Assembly (NCBI RefSeq): GCF_004114535.1
Contig: NZ_LBJC01000020.1
Location: forward strand, 186,001 to 250,000
Length of the DNA stretch: 64,000 nucleotides
Direction of reading: 5' to 3'
Origin: Bradyrhizobium nanningense
Lineage (GTDB): Bacteria > Pseudomonadota > Alphaproteobacteria > Rhizobiales > Xanthobacteraceae
The notes under the pieces were generated by a model. That model was not told the DNA's origin, made no database searches, and saw nothing but the letters and a program-made list of their open reading frames with translations. The translations under genes were made by a program, and so were the position numbers. Positions within the stretch are counted from its first letter, which is position 1; each line of letters starts with the position of its first letter. Shown piece by piece: positions 37,540-46,784 of this stretch.

Positions 37540-40224
37540 TCAGCTCGCCGCCGCCGCGATTCTGTGCCCTGGGCTGGCCTGGCCGTGGCCGGACTCGTCG
37601 CGCCTGACCTCCGGCGGCAGCCCGGCGAAGCGCCGCAAGGCTTCCGCCATCTGCACCCGGCCCGGCACGGCGGTGATCACCACGTCGACCATGGTGAAGG
37701 ACGAGTGGAAATGGCCGTGCGCCCGGAGCTGCTGGACCGGGACGCCCGCGGCCGACATCGCCTCGGCGTAAGCGACGCCTTCGTCGCGCAGGGGATCGAA
37801 CTCGCAGGTCACGACGAAGGCCGGTGGTAAGCCGGCGACCTTGCCGCGCAGCGGCGAGACGCGTGGATCGGTGCGGTCGGCGGGCGAGCAGTAGAGGTCC
37901 CAGAACCAGTACATCAGCGAGCGCGTCAGGAAGTAGCCCGTCGCATTGTCGTTGTAGGAGGGACGATCGAAGGTGCAGTCGGTGACCGGGCAGATCAGGA
38001 GCTGACCGGCGATCTCGGGCCCGCCCCGGTCGCGCGCGAGCTGGCAGGTGACGGCAGCGACGTTGCCGCCGGCGCTCCAGCCGGCGACCAACACCGGGCC
38101 CGGGCTGCCGCCGAACTCTTCGGCATGCTCGGCGATCCAGCGCGTTGCCGCATAGCCGTCTTCGGCGGCGGTCGGGAAGCGATGCTCCGGCGCGTGACGA
38201 TAGCCGACGCTGACGAACATCATGCCGGTCCGCCGCACCATGTCGCGGCAGAACGGCTCGTCCGACTGCTCGTCGCCGAGCACCCAGCCGCCGCCGTGGA
38301 AATAGACCACGACCGGATGCGGTCCCGGCGCCGCCGGCTTGTAGACGCGGTAGGGCAACGCGCCGCCCGTGACGGGCAGGGTGCCGTCGACGATGTCGCC
38401 GATCGGCCGCCCCGCGGGGCGCCCTTTGTTGAACTCGTTCACGAACTCGCGAGCGCCGAGCGCGCCCATCGACTCGATCGGCGGCAGATTGAGTGAGGTG
38501 AGCAAGTTGAGCACCAGCCGCACATCCGGCTGCAGGCGCACCACCTCGCCGTCATTGCATTGCGCGGCGCCGTCCGGGCCGCTGAGCTTGAAGCCGAGCA
38601 TGCCGCGGCTGACCACCTCGTCGCAGATGCTGCGATAGGGGCCGACGCCGCCGGTATAGGGCATCAGGCCCTGCACCTTGCCGGGCACGTTGGCGCCCGT
38701 GTACCAGGTGTTGGCGAGCCGGTGCAGCGTCAGCATCGAGCAATCGGCCATGTGCCTGTTCCAGCCGGCCTGGGCCGTCTCGGTCGGCTCCATCGTGGTG
38801 AAGCCGGCATCGCGTAGCGCAGCCAGGCGGTCGACCACCCAGTCGACATGCTGCTCGATCGACACCGCCATGTTCGACAGCACCGACGGGCTGCCGGGGC
38901 CGGTGATCATGAAGAAGTTCGGGAAGCCCGCGACGGTGAGCCCGAGATAGGTCTGTGGCCCCTGCGCCCAGACGTCGGTGAGCGACTTGCCGCCGCGTCC
39001 GGTGATCGGATGCACGGCGCGGATCGCGCCGGTCATGGCGTCGAACCCGGTCGCGAACACGATGACGTCGATGTCGAAGCTGCGCTTGCCGGTCGCGATT
39101 CCGCCGGTGCTGATCGCCTTGATCGGCTCCTGGCGCAGATTGACCAGTGTGACGTTCGGCCGGTTATAGGTTGCGTAATAGTTGGTATCGAGGCAGGGAC
39201 GCTTGGCGCCGAAGGGATGGTCGTGCGGCATCAGCGCCGCGGCGGTTTCGGGATCCTTCACGGCTGCCGAGATCTTCTCGCGGATGAGATCGCAGATCAG
39301 CTTGTTGCCCTCGACGTCGACCGCCTGGTCGGCCCAGAGCTGGGTGAGGATGTAGACGAGATCGCCCTTGCCCCAGGCTTCCTCGAACCGCGCGCGGCGC
39401 TCGGCATCGCTGAGCTGCCAGCTCACCGCCATCTGCTGCGGATAGGGCACGCCGGCCATCGACTGGCGCGCCTGCTCTCGATAGGCCGCGCGGTCGGACT
39501 GCAGCAGGCTCATGCGCTCCGACGGCGCGGGACCATTGTGTGCGGGCAGCGCGAAGTTCGGCGTGCGCTGGAAGACGGTCAGATGCGCCGCCTGCTCGGC
39601 GATCAGCGGGATCGACTGGATGGCCGACGAGCCCGTGCCGATCACGGCGACGCGCTTTCCCGCAAGATTGACGCCGCCGTGCGGCCAGCGTCCGGTGAAA
39701 TAGACCTCGCCCTTGAAATCCTTGACGCCGTCGATCTCAGGCGGCTTTGGCGCCGAGAGGCAGCCAGTGGCCATGATGTAATGGCGGCAGGAGACCGCTT
39801 CGCCATTGTCGGTGGTGATGAGCCAGCGCTCGGCCGTCTCGTCCCATCTGGCTTCGGTGACCTTGGTCTTGAAGCGGATGTCCCGCCTGAGATCGTAGCG
39901 GTCGGCGACGAAGCCGAGATAGCGCAGGATTTCGGGCTGAGTCGCGTACTTCTCCGACCAGGTCCAGGCCGTCTCGAGCCCGGGATCGAAAGTGTAGCTG
40001 TAGTCGATGGTCTGGATGTCGCAGCGGGCGCCAGGATAGCGGTTCCAATACCACGTGCCGCCGACGTCGCCGGCCTCTTCGAGGGCGACGGTCGAGAAGC
40101 CGGCCTTGCGCAGGCGATGCAGGAGATAGAGGCCGGCAAACCCGGCGCCGACCACGGCGACGTCAACCTGTTGAGCGGTTCCGCGCTCCTCGACGGCACG
40201 TGTGGCAACCATGGCATCAGACAT
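37540..40224 (-). CDS. Baeyer-Villiger-type flavin monooxygenase fused to an alpha/beta-hydrolase (esterase)
   Basis: An 894-residue two-domain enzyme. Residues 20-545 are a class B flavoprotein monooxygenase: FAD motif VVGAGFAGL at 24-32, the BVMO signature GGTWYWNRYPGARCD at 55-69, a second Rossmann motif VIGTGSSA at 194-201, and the ATG motif IVFATGFD at 388-395. The BVMO fingerprint FxGxxxHxxxWP is present at 170-181 as FKGEVYFTGRWP, but its His is replaced by Phe176. Residues 600-890 are a hormone-sensitive-lipase-type hydrolase: HGGGW at 643-647, nucleophile Ser717 in GWSAGG, Asp810 in EFDPLRDEG and a His at 838 or 840. The two activities would convert a ketone to an ester or lactone and then hydrolyse it. 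The substrate is unknown. Confidence 0.9.
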   Translation of the reverse strand: MSDAMVATRAVEERGTAQQVDVAVVGAGFAGLYLLHRLRKAGFSTVALEEAGDVGGTWYWNRYPGARCDIQTIDYSYTFDPGLETAWTWSEKYATQPEILRYLGFVADRYDLRRDIRFKTKVTEARWDETAERWLITTDNGEAVSCRHYIMATGCLSAPKPPEIDGVKDFKGEVYFTGRWPHGGVNLAGKRVAVIGTGSSAIQSIPLIAEQAAHLTVFQRTPNFALPAHNGPAPSERMSLLQSDRAAYREQARQSMAGVPYPQQMAVSWQLSDAERRARFEEAWGKGDLVYILTQLWADQAVDVEGNKLICDLIREKISAAVKDPETAAALMPHDHPFGAKRPCLDTNYYATYNRPNVTLVNLRQEPIKAISTGGIATGKRSFDIDVIVFATGFDAMTGAIRAVHPITGRGGKSLTDVWAQGPQTYLGLTVAGFPNFFMITGPGSPSVLSNMAVSIEQHVDWVVDRLAALRDAGFTTMEPTETAQAGWNRHMADCSMLTLHRLANTWYTGANVPGKVQGLMPYTGGVGPYRSICDEVVSRGMLGFKLSGPDGAAQCNDGEVVRLQPDVRLVLNLLTSLNLPPIESMGALGAREFVNEFNKGRPAGRPIGDIVDGTLPVTGGALPYRVYKPAAPGPHPVVVYFHGGGWVLGDEQSDEPFCRDMVRRTGMMFVSVGYRHAPEHRFPTAAEDGYAATRWIAEHAEEFGGSPGPVLVAGWSAGGNVAAVTCQLARDRGGPEIAGQLLICPVTDCTFDRPSYNDNATGYFLTRSLMYWFWDLYCSPADRTDPRVSPLRGKVAGLPPAFVVTCEFDPLRDEGVAYAEAMSAAGVPVQQLRAHGHFHSSFTMVDVVITAVPGRVQMAEALRRFAGLPPEVRRDESGHGQASPGHRIAAAAS

Positions 40225-40453
40225 CGCATTTCCTCCCGTATGTTTGTTTTGCCGGCAGGCTATCGCTGCAGGTTCAGCTTGTCATCAGAGCAAGTGCAAT
40301 CTTCGGTAGTCGTTTGCGGCAGCATCGTGGCCACGCGAGTGTCGCGGCGCTACACGCATCGCGATGCACAATGGCCGTGATTACCCGGGCTAATCATGCC
40401 CGATCCGCCTGTGTATGCTTGCGGTTACAAGCCACGCGTAGTGACCGAGTGTC

Positions 40454-40666
40454 ATGCCCGAGTTGAGTGAGCGGACCAAAGCGAACATGGACGTCGTCCT
40501 GGAGGAGACGTGCCGCCAACTGCCGCATGGCGGCGACCACGACAGCCGCAAGTTCATTGCCGAACGCCTGATCGAGGCGGCGCAGGCAGGACACTCCACG
40601 CTGGGTGAACTCGGCATCGTCGCGCGCCGTGCGCTGGCGGAGATTCTCGCAAAGCGCGGTGAGTGA
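40454..40666 (+). CDS. Small hypothetical protein, 70 residues
   Basis: An all-helical-looking, charged protein (ERTKANMDVVLEETCRQLPHGGDHDSRKFIAERLIEAAQAGHSTLGELGIVARRALAEILAKRGE) with good codon bias. It has no signal peptide or membrane segment. The HDSRKFIAERLIEAA part is the most protein-like. I do not recognise the family. The upstream 229 bases show no other gene. Confidence 0.65.
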   Translation: MPELSERTKANMDVVLEETCRQLPHGGDHDSRKFIAERLIEAAQAGHSTLGELGIVARRALAEILAKRGE

Positions 40667-40742
40667 GCCGCGAGGCTTGCCTCCCGGCGCCTCGGGGACA
40701 TAACCTCAGGGGAACCCGTCCGCGCATCGAAATGCCCAGAAG

Positions 40743-42206
40743 ATGCGATCCGTGCTTGCGCTCATTGCGGCTTCCGCATTCCTTTTGCTCGCCGGCCCGG
40801 CCGTGGCTCAGCCGGTCGGACAGTTTCCATTCGCGCTGACGCGCGAAGGACAGATGCTCGGCGCCGTCGAAGGCGAGGTGGCGTCGTTCAAGGGACTGGC
40901 CTACGCGGCGCCGCCGCTCGGCGCGCTGCGCTGGCGCCCGCCGCAGCCGACGCCCGAAAGCTCGGAGATGCACACCGCCTACGATTACGGCGCGCCGTGC
41001 CTTCAGCCGGCGCTGCCTGAGGCGAGCGAGGATTGTCTCACGCTGAACGTGTTCCGTCCCTTCGGGGTCGATGGCCCGCTGCCGGTGATGGTGTTCATCC
41101 ATGGCGGTGGCTTCGCCCGCGGCACCGCGAGCGATCCGCTGTTCGACGGTGCCAGGCTGGCGCAGGCCGGCCTCATCGTCGTGACCGCCAATTATCGCCT
41201 CGGCGCGCTCGGCTGGCTTGCGGATCCCGCGCTGTCGGAAGGCGGCTCCGGCAATTACGGTCTGATGGACCAGATCGCCGCGCTGCATTGGGTTCACGAC
41301 AACATCGCGGCGTTCGGCGGCGATCCTCGTAACGTCACCCTGTTTGGCCGCGACGCCGGCGCGACGTCGATCGGGCTTCTGATGTTGTCCGCGCAAGCGC
41401 GCGGTCTATTCCATAAGGCCATTCTGCAGTCGATCCCCGCGCGCACGCGGCTGCGCTCGGCGCAGGAGGCGGAGACCGTCGGCCGGCAGTTCGTGGCGGC
41501 GCTGGGACCGCAGGCGAATGTGCGCGCCGGAGAGCCGCGACGCCTGCTGGCCGCCGAGAGCCGTCTCTTGCAGACATCGCGGCGCAGCTTCGCGCCGATG
41601 ATGGATGGAGGTCTGGTGACCGAGGATATTGCCGCCGGCTTTGCGGCCGGACGCCAAAGCCGCATTCCCCTGATCATCGGCTCGAACGATGACGAGACGG
41701 GTTTCGACAGCGAGCTCGATATCAAGGAGGAGGTCGCATCGTCGGGACTCACGAGCGATGAGCTGCGCGAACTCTATCCCGGTCTCGTCAGGCCTTCAGA
41801 CCTTGCGGCGAGGTTCTATACCGACAAGGTCTTTACCGAGCCCGCAAGATTGTTAGCGCGCCTACACGCCGCAAGCGGCGCGGCAACCTTTCGCTATCAC
41901 TTCGCCTATGTGCCGGAGGCCCGGCGCGCCAATCCCGAAGGCGGGTCCGGGCGGGAGTTGCAGTTCATTTTCGGTGCGGAAGGCGTGCCCGGGGCGGGCA
42001 TCTTCTCGCGAGATGATCGCAAGGTCGCAAGCCGCATGCGGTCCTATTGGATCAACTTCGCCAGGAGCGGCGATCCCAACGGTCCCGATCTGCCGCATTG
42101 GGACGCTGCGGCGGCGGACCGCGATCGCCTGCTGCTGATCGCGAACGACCGCATCGCGAGCGGCGACGATCCCTTCGCGGAGCGTCTGGACCGGCTCGCG
42201 CGCTAG
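40743..42206 (+). CDS. Carboxylesterase-fold protein lacking catalytic Ser and His (likely pseudoenzyme)
   Basis: A 487-residue secreted type-B carboxylesterase/lipase homologue with signal peptide MRSVLALIAASAFLLLAGPAVAQ. Family landmarks are present: FKGLAYAAPPLGALRWRPP, EDCLTLNVFRP, the oxyanion-hole motif FIHGGGFARG at 118-127, NYRLGALGWL, and GLMDQIAALHWVHDNIAAFGGDPRNVTLFG. The nucleophile elbow, GESAG in active members, reads GRDAG: the Ser is Asp204. The His region (normally HGxEL) reads SGRELQFIFG, with Ser402 at the His position. The acidic residue (Glu318 in SNDDETGFD) remains. The gene is intact with good codon bias, so it seems kept for a non-hydrolytic role or uses a different chemistry. 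Confidence 0.88.
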   Translation: MRSVLALIAASAFLLLAGPAVAQPVGQFPFALTREGQMLGAVEGEVASFKGLAYAAPPLGALRWRPPQPTPESSEMHTAYDYGAPCLQPALPEASEDCLTLNVFRPFGVDGPLPVMVFIHGGGFARGTASDPLFDGARLAQAGLIVVTANYRLGALGWLADPALSEGGSGNYGLMDQIAALHWVHDNIAAFGGDPRNVTLFGRDAGATSIGLLMLSAQARGLFHKAILQSIPARTRLRSAQEAETVGRQFVAALGPQANVRAGEPRRLLAAESRLLQTSRRSFAPMMDGGLVTEDIAAGFAAGRQSRIPLIIGSNDDETGFDSELDIKEEVASSGLTSDELRELYPGLVRPSDLAARFYTDKVFTEPARLLARLHAASGAATFRYHFAYVPEARRANPEGGSGRELQFIFGAEGVPGAGIFSRDDRKVASRMRSYWINFARSGDPNGPDLPHWDAAAADRDRLLLIANDRIASGDDPFAERLDRLAR

Positions 42207-42226
42207 CGCGATAAAATAGCGTGAAT

Positions 42227-42406
42227 TTAAGCCGCGAGCTCGACGCGGGGAGCCGGTGTCAGCCGGTCTTCCTCGAGATAGTCCATCGCGCCGTCCTTCT
42301 CGACGGCGTAAAACTGCTGGCCTTCGCGGGACTTGAAGGCGGCGCGCACGATGCCGCGGCGGCCCTTGTCACTGTTGACGACGTCCCCCAGCGCAAACTT
42401 CCTCAT
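42227..42406 (-). CDS. Small hypothetical protein, 59 residues
   Basis: The protein (MRKFALGDVVNSDKGRRGIV, continuing to a Glu/Asp-rich C terminus with KDGAMDYLEEDRLTPAP) looks like a small beta-barrel, similar in layout to short SH3-like or KOW-like domains that start with a DVV turn. The ATG at 42406 is preferred over a GTG four codons upstream. It is convergent with the carboxylesterase-fold gene, only 20 bases from its stop. Function is unknown. Confidence 0.65.
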   Translation of the reverse strand: MRKFALGDVVNSDKGRRGIVRAAFKSREGQQFYAVEKDGAMDYLEEDRLTPAPRVELAA

Positions 42407-42560
42407 CTCACGTCTCACTTGTCTTCAGGCCGACTGCTTCGGCCACAGCTCGGATTTTGGGCGGCAAATCGTTAACGACTTGCTAACCATGCCGGTTTGC
42501 CTATGCTCGCCGCCGGTCGCGCGGGCACTGGCGCGCGCATATTGCCGATGAGACGAGCCC

Positions 42561-43355
42561 ATGACGCGATTTCCGACGCTCTTCCTGTCGCACGGCGGCG
42601 GCCCCTGGCCATTCATGGAAGACAGGCGGGTGCAATATGCGAGGACCGCCCAGGAGTTCGGCCGGCTGCCGCAGCTGCTGCCAGCGAGGCCGAAGGCCGT
42701 GCTCGTCATCACTGGCCATTGGGAGGCCGACGCCTTCACCGTGTCGACCTCGGCGCATCCGCCGATGGTGTACGATTATTACGGTTTCCCCGAGCATACC
42801 TACCACCTCAAATATCCGGCGCCGGGCAGGCCCGAGCTCGCCGCGTGCGTGAAGGCGCTGTTGAAGCACGCGGGCCTCGATTGCCGGGAAGATCCCAATC
42901 AGGGCTTCGATCACGGCACCTTCGTGCCGCTCGGCCTGATGTATCCGAACGCCGACGTGCCGATCGTGCTGCTCTCGCTGAAGTCCGCTTACGATGCGGC
43001 CGAGCACATCAAGGTCGGCGAGGCGATTGCCCCGCTCCGCGATGAAGGCATTCTGATCGTCGGCAGCGGGCTGACCTATCACAACATGCGTGGCTTCAAC
43101 CGGCCCGAGTCCAAGCCGGTCTCCTACGATTTCGAGGCCTATCTGAACGAGGCGATCAGCAACCCGGATCCGGCCCGCCGCAACGCGATGCTGGTTGATT
43201 GGGAGAATGCACCCAGCGCGCGCCTGGCGCATCCGCGCGAAGACCATCTGCTGCCGCTGATGGTGGCCGCCGGCGCCGCCGGCAGCGATGTCGGCAGGCG
43301 AGTCTTCGTCGACGAGGTCGCCAATGTGGCCATGGCCTCGTATGTGTTTGGATGA
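42561..43355 (+). CDS. Class III extradiol ring-cleavage dioxygenase (LigB/DODA/YgiD family)
   Basis: A 264-residue metal-dependent enzyme. The first metal-site motif is FLSHGGGPWPF (His11), followed by VLVITGHWEAD (His53), MVYDYYGFPEHTYHLKYPAPG, GFDHGTFVPLGLMYPNADVPIVLLSL and LIVGSGLTYHNMRGF, all typical of the DODA/YgiD branch. Members open catechols such as DOPA or act on related diphenols. Non-heme iron or zinc would be bound by the conserved His residues. No catechol pathway genes lie next to it, so the substrate is open. Confidence 0.9.
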   Translation: MTRFPTLFLSHGGGPWPFMEDRRVQYARTAQEFGRLPQLLPARPKAVLVITGHWEADAFTVSTSAHPPMVYDYYGFPEHTYHLKYPAPGRPELAACVKALLKHAGLDCREDPNQGFDHGTFVPLGLMYPNADVPIVLLSLKSAYDAAEHIKVGEAIAPLRDEGILIVGSGLTYHNMRGFNRPESKPVSYDFEAYLNEAISNPDPARRNAMLVDWENAPSARLAHPREDHLLPLMVAAGAAGSDVGRRVFVDEVANVAMASYVFG

Positions 43356-43359
43356 TTTC

Positions 43360-43393
43360 GTAGGGGGGATTGGCGAAGCGTAATCCACCCTAC
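43360..43393. repeat. Short palindrome of the GTAGGG...CCCTAC family
   Basis: GTAGGGGGGATT is matched by AATCCACCCTAC across a GGCGAAGCGT loop, with one mismatch. It shares outer ends with the larger elements at 5481 and 54752. It lies between the converging dioxygenase and SemiSWEET genes and could end both transcripts. Confidence 0.75.
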
Positions 43394-43406
43394 GCGGCAA
43401 CTACCT

Positions 43407-43667
43407 TCACCCGTATCTCAGCTTCATCACCAGAATGCCGCCGGCGAGCACCATGGTGATGGCGTTAGCGGCGACCAGCGGAGCATCGCCAGAGAGCAGG
43501 CCGTAGATCAGCCAGAGCGCCAGGCCCAGCACCATGACCAGGAACATGCCGAGCGAGATGTCGCCGGTGGAGCGGGTCTTCCATACCTTGATGGCTTGCG
43601 GCGCATAGGCCACGGTGGTGCAGGTCGCGGCGGCAAAGCCGATCAGCTTGATCACGAAGGGTTCCAT
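43407..43667 (-). CDS. SemiSWEET sugar transporter
   Basis: An 86-residue protein with three membrane helices (about 5-25, 38-56 and 62-82), the size and topology of a SemiSWEET half-transporter that dimerises to move sugars. The PQ-loop motif is visible as TTVAYAPQAIKVWKTRSTGDISLGMF, followed by LALWLIYGLL with the conserved aromatic and the Asn of VAANAITM that lines the sugar pocket. SemiSWEETs were described in Bradyrhizobium as sucrose transporters. It lies 37 bases after glgA on the same strand, so it probably belongs to the glgC-glgA transcript. Confidence 0.9.
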   Translation of the reverse strand: MEPFVIKLIGFAAATCTTVAYAPQAIKVWKTRSTGDISLGMFLVMVLGLALWLIYGLLSGDAPLVAANAITMVLAGGILVMKLRYG

Positions 43668-43704
43668 GCCGGCTCTATAACATGGATTCGATCACGGTCA
43701 TGCC

Positions 43705-45159
43705 TCACGCCCGGGCCGCCACCAGTCCGCGATACAGCGCGGCATAATCGCCAGCGCGCTTGCGCCAGGAGACGTCGGTCGCAAGGCCGTTTCGTTGCAG
43801 CCGGCGCCAGGCCGGCTTGTCGTGGAAGGCGGCGTTGGCCTTGCGCAGGCTGCCGGCGAGGGCTTCCGCTGTCACGGGTGCAAACTTGAAACCGGTGGCG
43901 TCGCGGCCGGAGGCGTCGGCCTCGCCGATGTCGACGATGGTGTCCTCGAGCCCGCCGACGCGTGAGACGATCGGGACCGCGCCATAGCGCAGCGCGCAGA
44001 GCTGGGTCAGGCCGCATGGCTCGAAGCGCGAGGGCACGATCAGCGCGTCCGAGCCGGCCTGGAGCAGGTGCGCCAGGATTTCGTCATAGCCGATCACGAC
44101 GCCGATCCGGCCGGGATTGGCGCGGGCCGCGGCCTGATAGCGCTCCTGGAGATCGCGGTCACCGCTGCCCAGCAGCGCGAGCTGCATGCCTTCGCGCAAA
44201 ATGGTCGGAATCGCCTCGAGCAGGAGATCGAGACCCTTCTGCCACGACAGCCGGCTGATCACGCCGAGCAGCGGCGCCTCGTCCGAGGAATCAAGGTTGA
44301 ATTGCTGCTGCAGCACCGCCTTGTTCGCGGCCCGGAACGTGAGATCTTCGGCGCCGTAGCGGTAGGCGATGTGCGGATCTTCTTCCGGATTCCACACCGC
44401 GATGTCGATGCCGTTGAGGATGCCGCTCAGCACACTTGCGCGTGCGCGCAAGAGGCCGCCGAGCCCCATGCCGCCTTCGTCGCTCTGGATTTCCCGCGCG
44501 TAGGTCGGCGACACCGTGGTGATGCGGTCGGCGAATTGCAGGCCGGCCTTCAGGAAGCTGATGCCGCCGAAATATTCGAGTTCATTGACGTTGAAGGAAT
44601 GCCAGGGCAGGCCGATCGATCCAATCAGTTCGGGAGCGAACTTGCCCTGATAGGCCATGTTGTGGATGGTCATCACGGTGGCGGGCCGCGGGCGATTGTC
44701 ATAGTGCAGATAGGCGGGGGCGAGCCCTGCCTGCCAGTCGTGGGCGTGCACGACGTCGGGGACGAACGCGGGCACGAGGCCGTGGCCGATATCGGCGGCG
44801 ACGCGCGACAGCGCCGCGAAGCGCACGCCATTGTCGGGCCAGTCGACGCCCTCGGTGGTGACGTAAGGGTTGCCCGGCCGCGCATAGAGATGCGGCACGT
44901 CGAGCACGAACAGATCGAGCCCCTCGTGGAAGCCGGCGAGCAGCCGTCCGGGACCGCCGAAGTAATCCGGCCAGGTCCGGATCTCCGCCGCGCCTGAGAC
45001 CAGTCGCATCACGTCGGGATAGCCCGGCATCAAGGTGCGCATCTCGACGCCGTGCGTCTTCAGCGCGATCGGCAGCGCGCCGGCGACATCCGCGAGGCCG
45101 CCGGTCTTGACGATGGGATAGACTTCAGAAGCGACCGCGAGGACGCGAACAGGCGTCAT
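43705..45159 (-). CDS. glgA: Glycogen synthase (ADP-glucose)
   Basis: GlgA extends alpha-1,4-glucan chains from ADP-glucose. The 484-residue protein has the ADP-glucose binding motif [19 protein letters not shown] at the N terminus (the KTGGL motif). [20 protein letters not shown] and the GT5 C-terminal region [34 protein letters not shown] are also seen, the last with the catalytic Glu region. The length is normal. It overlaps glgC by four bases and is followed by a SemiSWEET gene. Confidence 0.95.
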   Translation of the reverse strand: MTPVRVLAVASEVYPIVKTGGLADVAGALPIALKTHGVEMRTLMPGYPDVMRLVSGAAEIRTWPDYFGGPGRLLAGFHEGLDLFVLDVPHLYARPGNPYVTTEGVDWPDNGVRFAALSRVAADIGHGLVPAFVPDVVHAHDWQAGLAPAYLHYDNRPRPATVMTIHNMAYQGKFAPELIGSIGLPWHSFNVNELEYFGGISFLKAGLQFADRITTVSPTYAREIQSDEGGMGLGGLLRARASVLSGILNGIDIAVWNPEEDPHIAYRYGAEDLTFRAANKAVLQQQFNLDSSDEAPLLGVISRLSWQKGLDLLLEAIPTILREGMQLALLGSGDRDLQERYQAAARANPGRIGVVIGYDEILAHLLQAGSDALIVPSRFEPCGLTQLCALRYGAVPIVSRVGGLEDTIVDIGEADASGRDATGFKFAPVTAEALAGSLRKANAAFHDKPAWRRLQRNGLATDVSWRKRAGDYAALYRGLVAARA

Positions 45160-46418
45160 TTATTGAGCCCGTCGATCATCGGTTGGGTGATCAGCGAGAT
45201 GCCCTGCTCGGTGGTGCGGAATCGCTTCGCGTCGAATTCGGGATCCTCCCCAACGACGAGCCCTTCCGGAATTTCGACGCCGCGGTCGATCACGACGTTC
45301 TTGAGGCGCGCGCCGCGGCCGACATTGACATAGGGCATGATGACGGCGTTCTCGACATTGGCGTAGGAGTTGATGCGCACGCCGGTGAACAGCAGCGAGC
45401 GCCGCAGCGAGGCGCCCGAGATGATGCAGCCGCCGGAGACCAGCGAGCTCACGGCCTGACCGCGCCGGCTTTCCTCGTCATGGACGAATTTCGCCGGCGG
45501 CGTGATCTCCGCATAAGACCAGATCGGCCAGGCACGGTCGAACAAATCCAGTTCCGGCACCACGTCGGTGAGGTCGATATTGGCGGACCAGTAGGCGTCG
45601 ACCGTCCCGACGTCACGCCAGTAAGCGACGTTGTTGCTGCCGGAGCGAACGCACGAGGTCGAGAACTGGTGCGCGATCGCGCGGCCGTTCTTGACGAGGT
45701 ATGGAATGATGTCCTTGCCGAAATCGTGGTTCGAGTCCGGGTCTTCGGCGTCGCGCTTGAGCTGGTCGAACAGGAATCTTGCGTTGAAGACGTAGATGCC
45801 CATGCTGGCGAGCGAGACGTCCGGCTTGCCCGGCATCGGCGGTGGATCTTTCGGCTTCTCCAGAAACTCCTGGATCCAGCCGTTCTCGTCGATATGCATG
45901 ATGCCGAAGCCGCTAGATTCCGCGCGCGGCATCTCCAGGCAGCCGACCGTGACGTCGGCGCCGCTCTCGACGTGCTGGCGCAGCATCACCTCGTAATCCA
46001 TCTTATAGATATGGTCGCCGGCCAGCACCACGATGAAGCGGCAGGCGTGGGATTCGATGATGTCAATGTTCTGGTAGACCGCATCCGCCGTGCCGACATA
46101 CCACATGTTCTCGGAGACGCGCTGGCTGGCGGGGAGGATGTCGAAGCTCTCGTTGCGTTCTGGGCGGAAGAAGTTCCAGCCCATCTGAAGGTGCCGGATC
46201 AGGCTGTGGGCCTTGTACTGGGTCGCCACCGCGATACGGCGGATGCCCGAATTGACGGCATTCGACAGCGCGAAATCGATGATGCGGGACTTGCCGCCGA
46301 AATAGACGGCGGGCTTGGCGCGCCGGTCAGTCAGCTCCAGGAGCCGGCTGCCGCGTCCGCCAGCCAGGACGAACGCCAGCGCCTGACGGGCGAGCGGCTC
46401 ATTACCGACGGCACTCAT
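45156..46418 (-). CDS. glgC: Glucose-1-phosphate adenylyltransferase
   Basis: GlgC makes ADP-glucose from ATP and glucose-1-phosphate, the committed step of glycogen synthesis. The 420-residue protein has the nucleotide-binding motif [44 protein letters not shown], the sugar site region GTADAVYQN, and a C-terminal left-handed beta-helix (about 310-420). The ATG at 46418 follows GGGAGGATGAC; an upstream in-frame start would add unrelated sequence. It overlaps glgA by four bases. Branching and debranching genes are not in the window. Confidence 0.95.
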   Translation of the reverse strand: MSAVGNEPLARQALAFVLAGGRGSRLLELTDRRAKPAVYFGGKSRIIDFALSNAVNSGIRRIAVATQYKAHSLIRHLQMGWNFFRPERNESFDILPASQRVSENMWYVGTADAVYQNIDIIESHACRFIVVLAGDHIYKMDYEVMLRQHVESGADVTVGCLEMPRAESSGFGIMHIDENGWIQEFLEKPKDPPPMPGKPDVSLASMGIYVFNARFLFDQLKRDAEDPDSNHDFGKDIIPYLVKNGRAIAHQFSTSCVRSGSNNVAYWRDVGTVDAYWSANIDLTDVVPELDLFDRAWPIWSYAEITPPAKFVHDEESRRGQAVSSLVSGGCIISGASLRRSLLFTGVRINSYANVENAVIMPYVNVGRGARLKNVVIDRGVEIPEGLVVGEDPEFDAKRFRTTEQGISLITQPMIDGLNK

Positions 46419-46550
46419 GTCATCCTCCCACTCACCCCCCGGCGCAGGCCGAGGCCATTTGTCGCGAGAAGCCCCCGCGCCCTTGGAACCGATAGTAACG
46501 GTACGCATAGTAAATCGTGAAGTAGGTTGTTGGTTGCGAACGCGGGAAGC

Positions 46551-46736
46551 TTAATGCTTTGCCTTGGCCGCGGGCTCCGGAATCGCACCACGGTTACGTG
46601 GGGCGGAGCAGGGCGGCGGCCCGCCTCGCAAGCCGACGGTCGTCTTGCAACGAGGCATGAATGAGACTTGTGCGCCGCACGCAAATCCGGGCTTTGAAGA
46701 TCCGGTCTTTGACTTGGCGCAAGGATGCCCGATCAT
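46551..46736 (-). CDS. Possible 61-residue secreted or small protein (weakly supported)
   Basis: The 366-base gap between glgC and the Gly/Tyr-rich gene holds this frame on the minus strand. It contains PRCKTTVGLRGGPPPCSAPRNRGAIPEPAAKAKH at its end, with three to four Cys residues and a Pro-rich tail. AAAAGGAT lies upstream of the ATG at 46736. An ATG at 46658 would give only 35 residues. Codon bias is not decisive and the frame could be chance. Nothing else is seen in this gap except the shared promoter region near 46780. Confidence 0.3.
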   Translation of the reverse strand: MIGHPCAKSKTGSSKPGFACGAQVSFMPRCKTTVGLRGGPPPCSAPRNRGAIPEPAAKAKH

Positions 46737-46784
46737 GTCGCTGCGATCCTTTTCCAAGCGAAACGTCAGACAGGAGTTGAGACG

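Noticed and set aside
38848..40380. Plus-strand open frame opposite the monooxygenase fusion (510 codons)
   Set aside because: The minus-strand protein has clear catalytic motifs in both domains, so the plus frame is its shadow.
40225..40453. Promoter or small RNA between the monooxygenase fusion and the 70-residue protein
   Set aside because: No convincing promoter pair, terminator or stem was found; the gap is simply the shared upstream region of two divergent genes.
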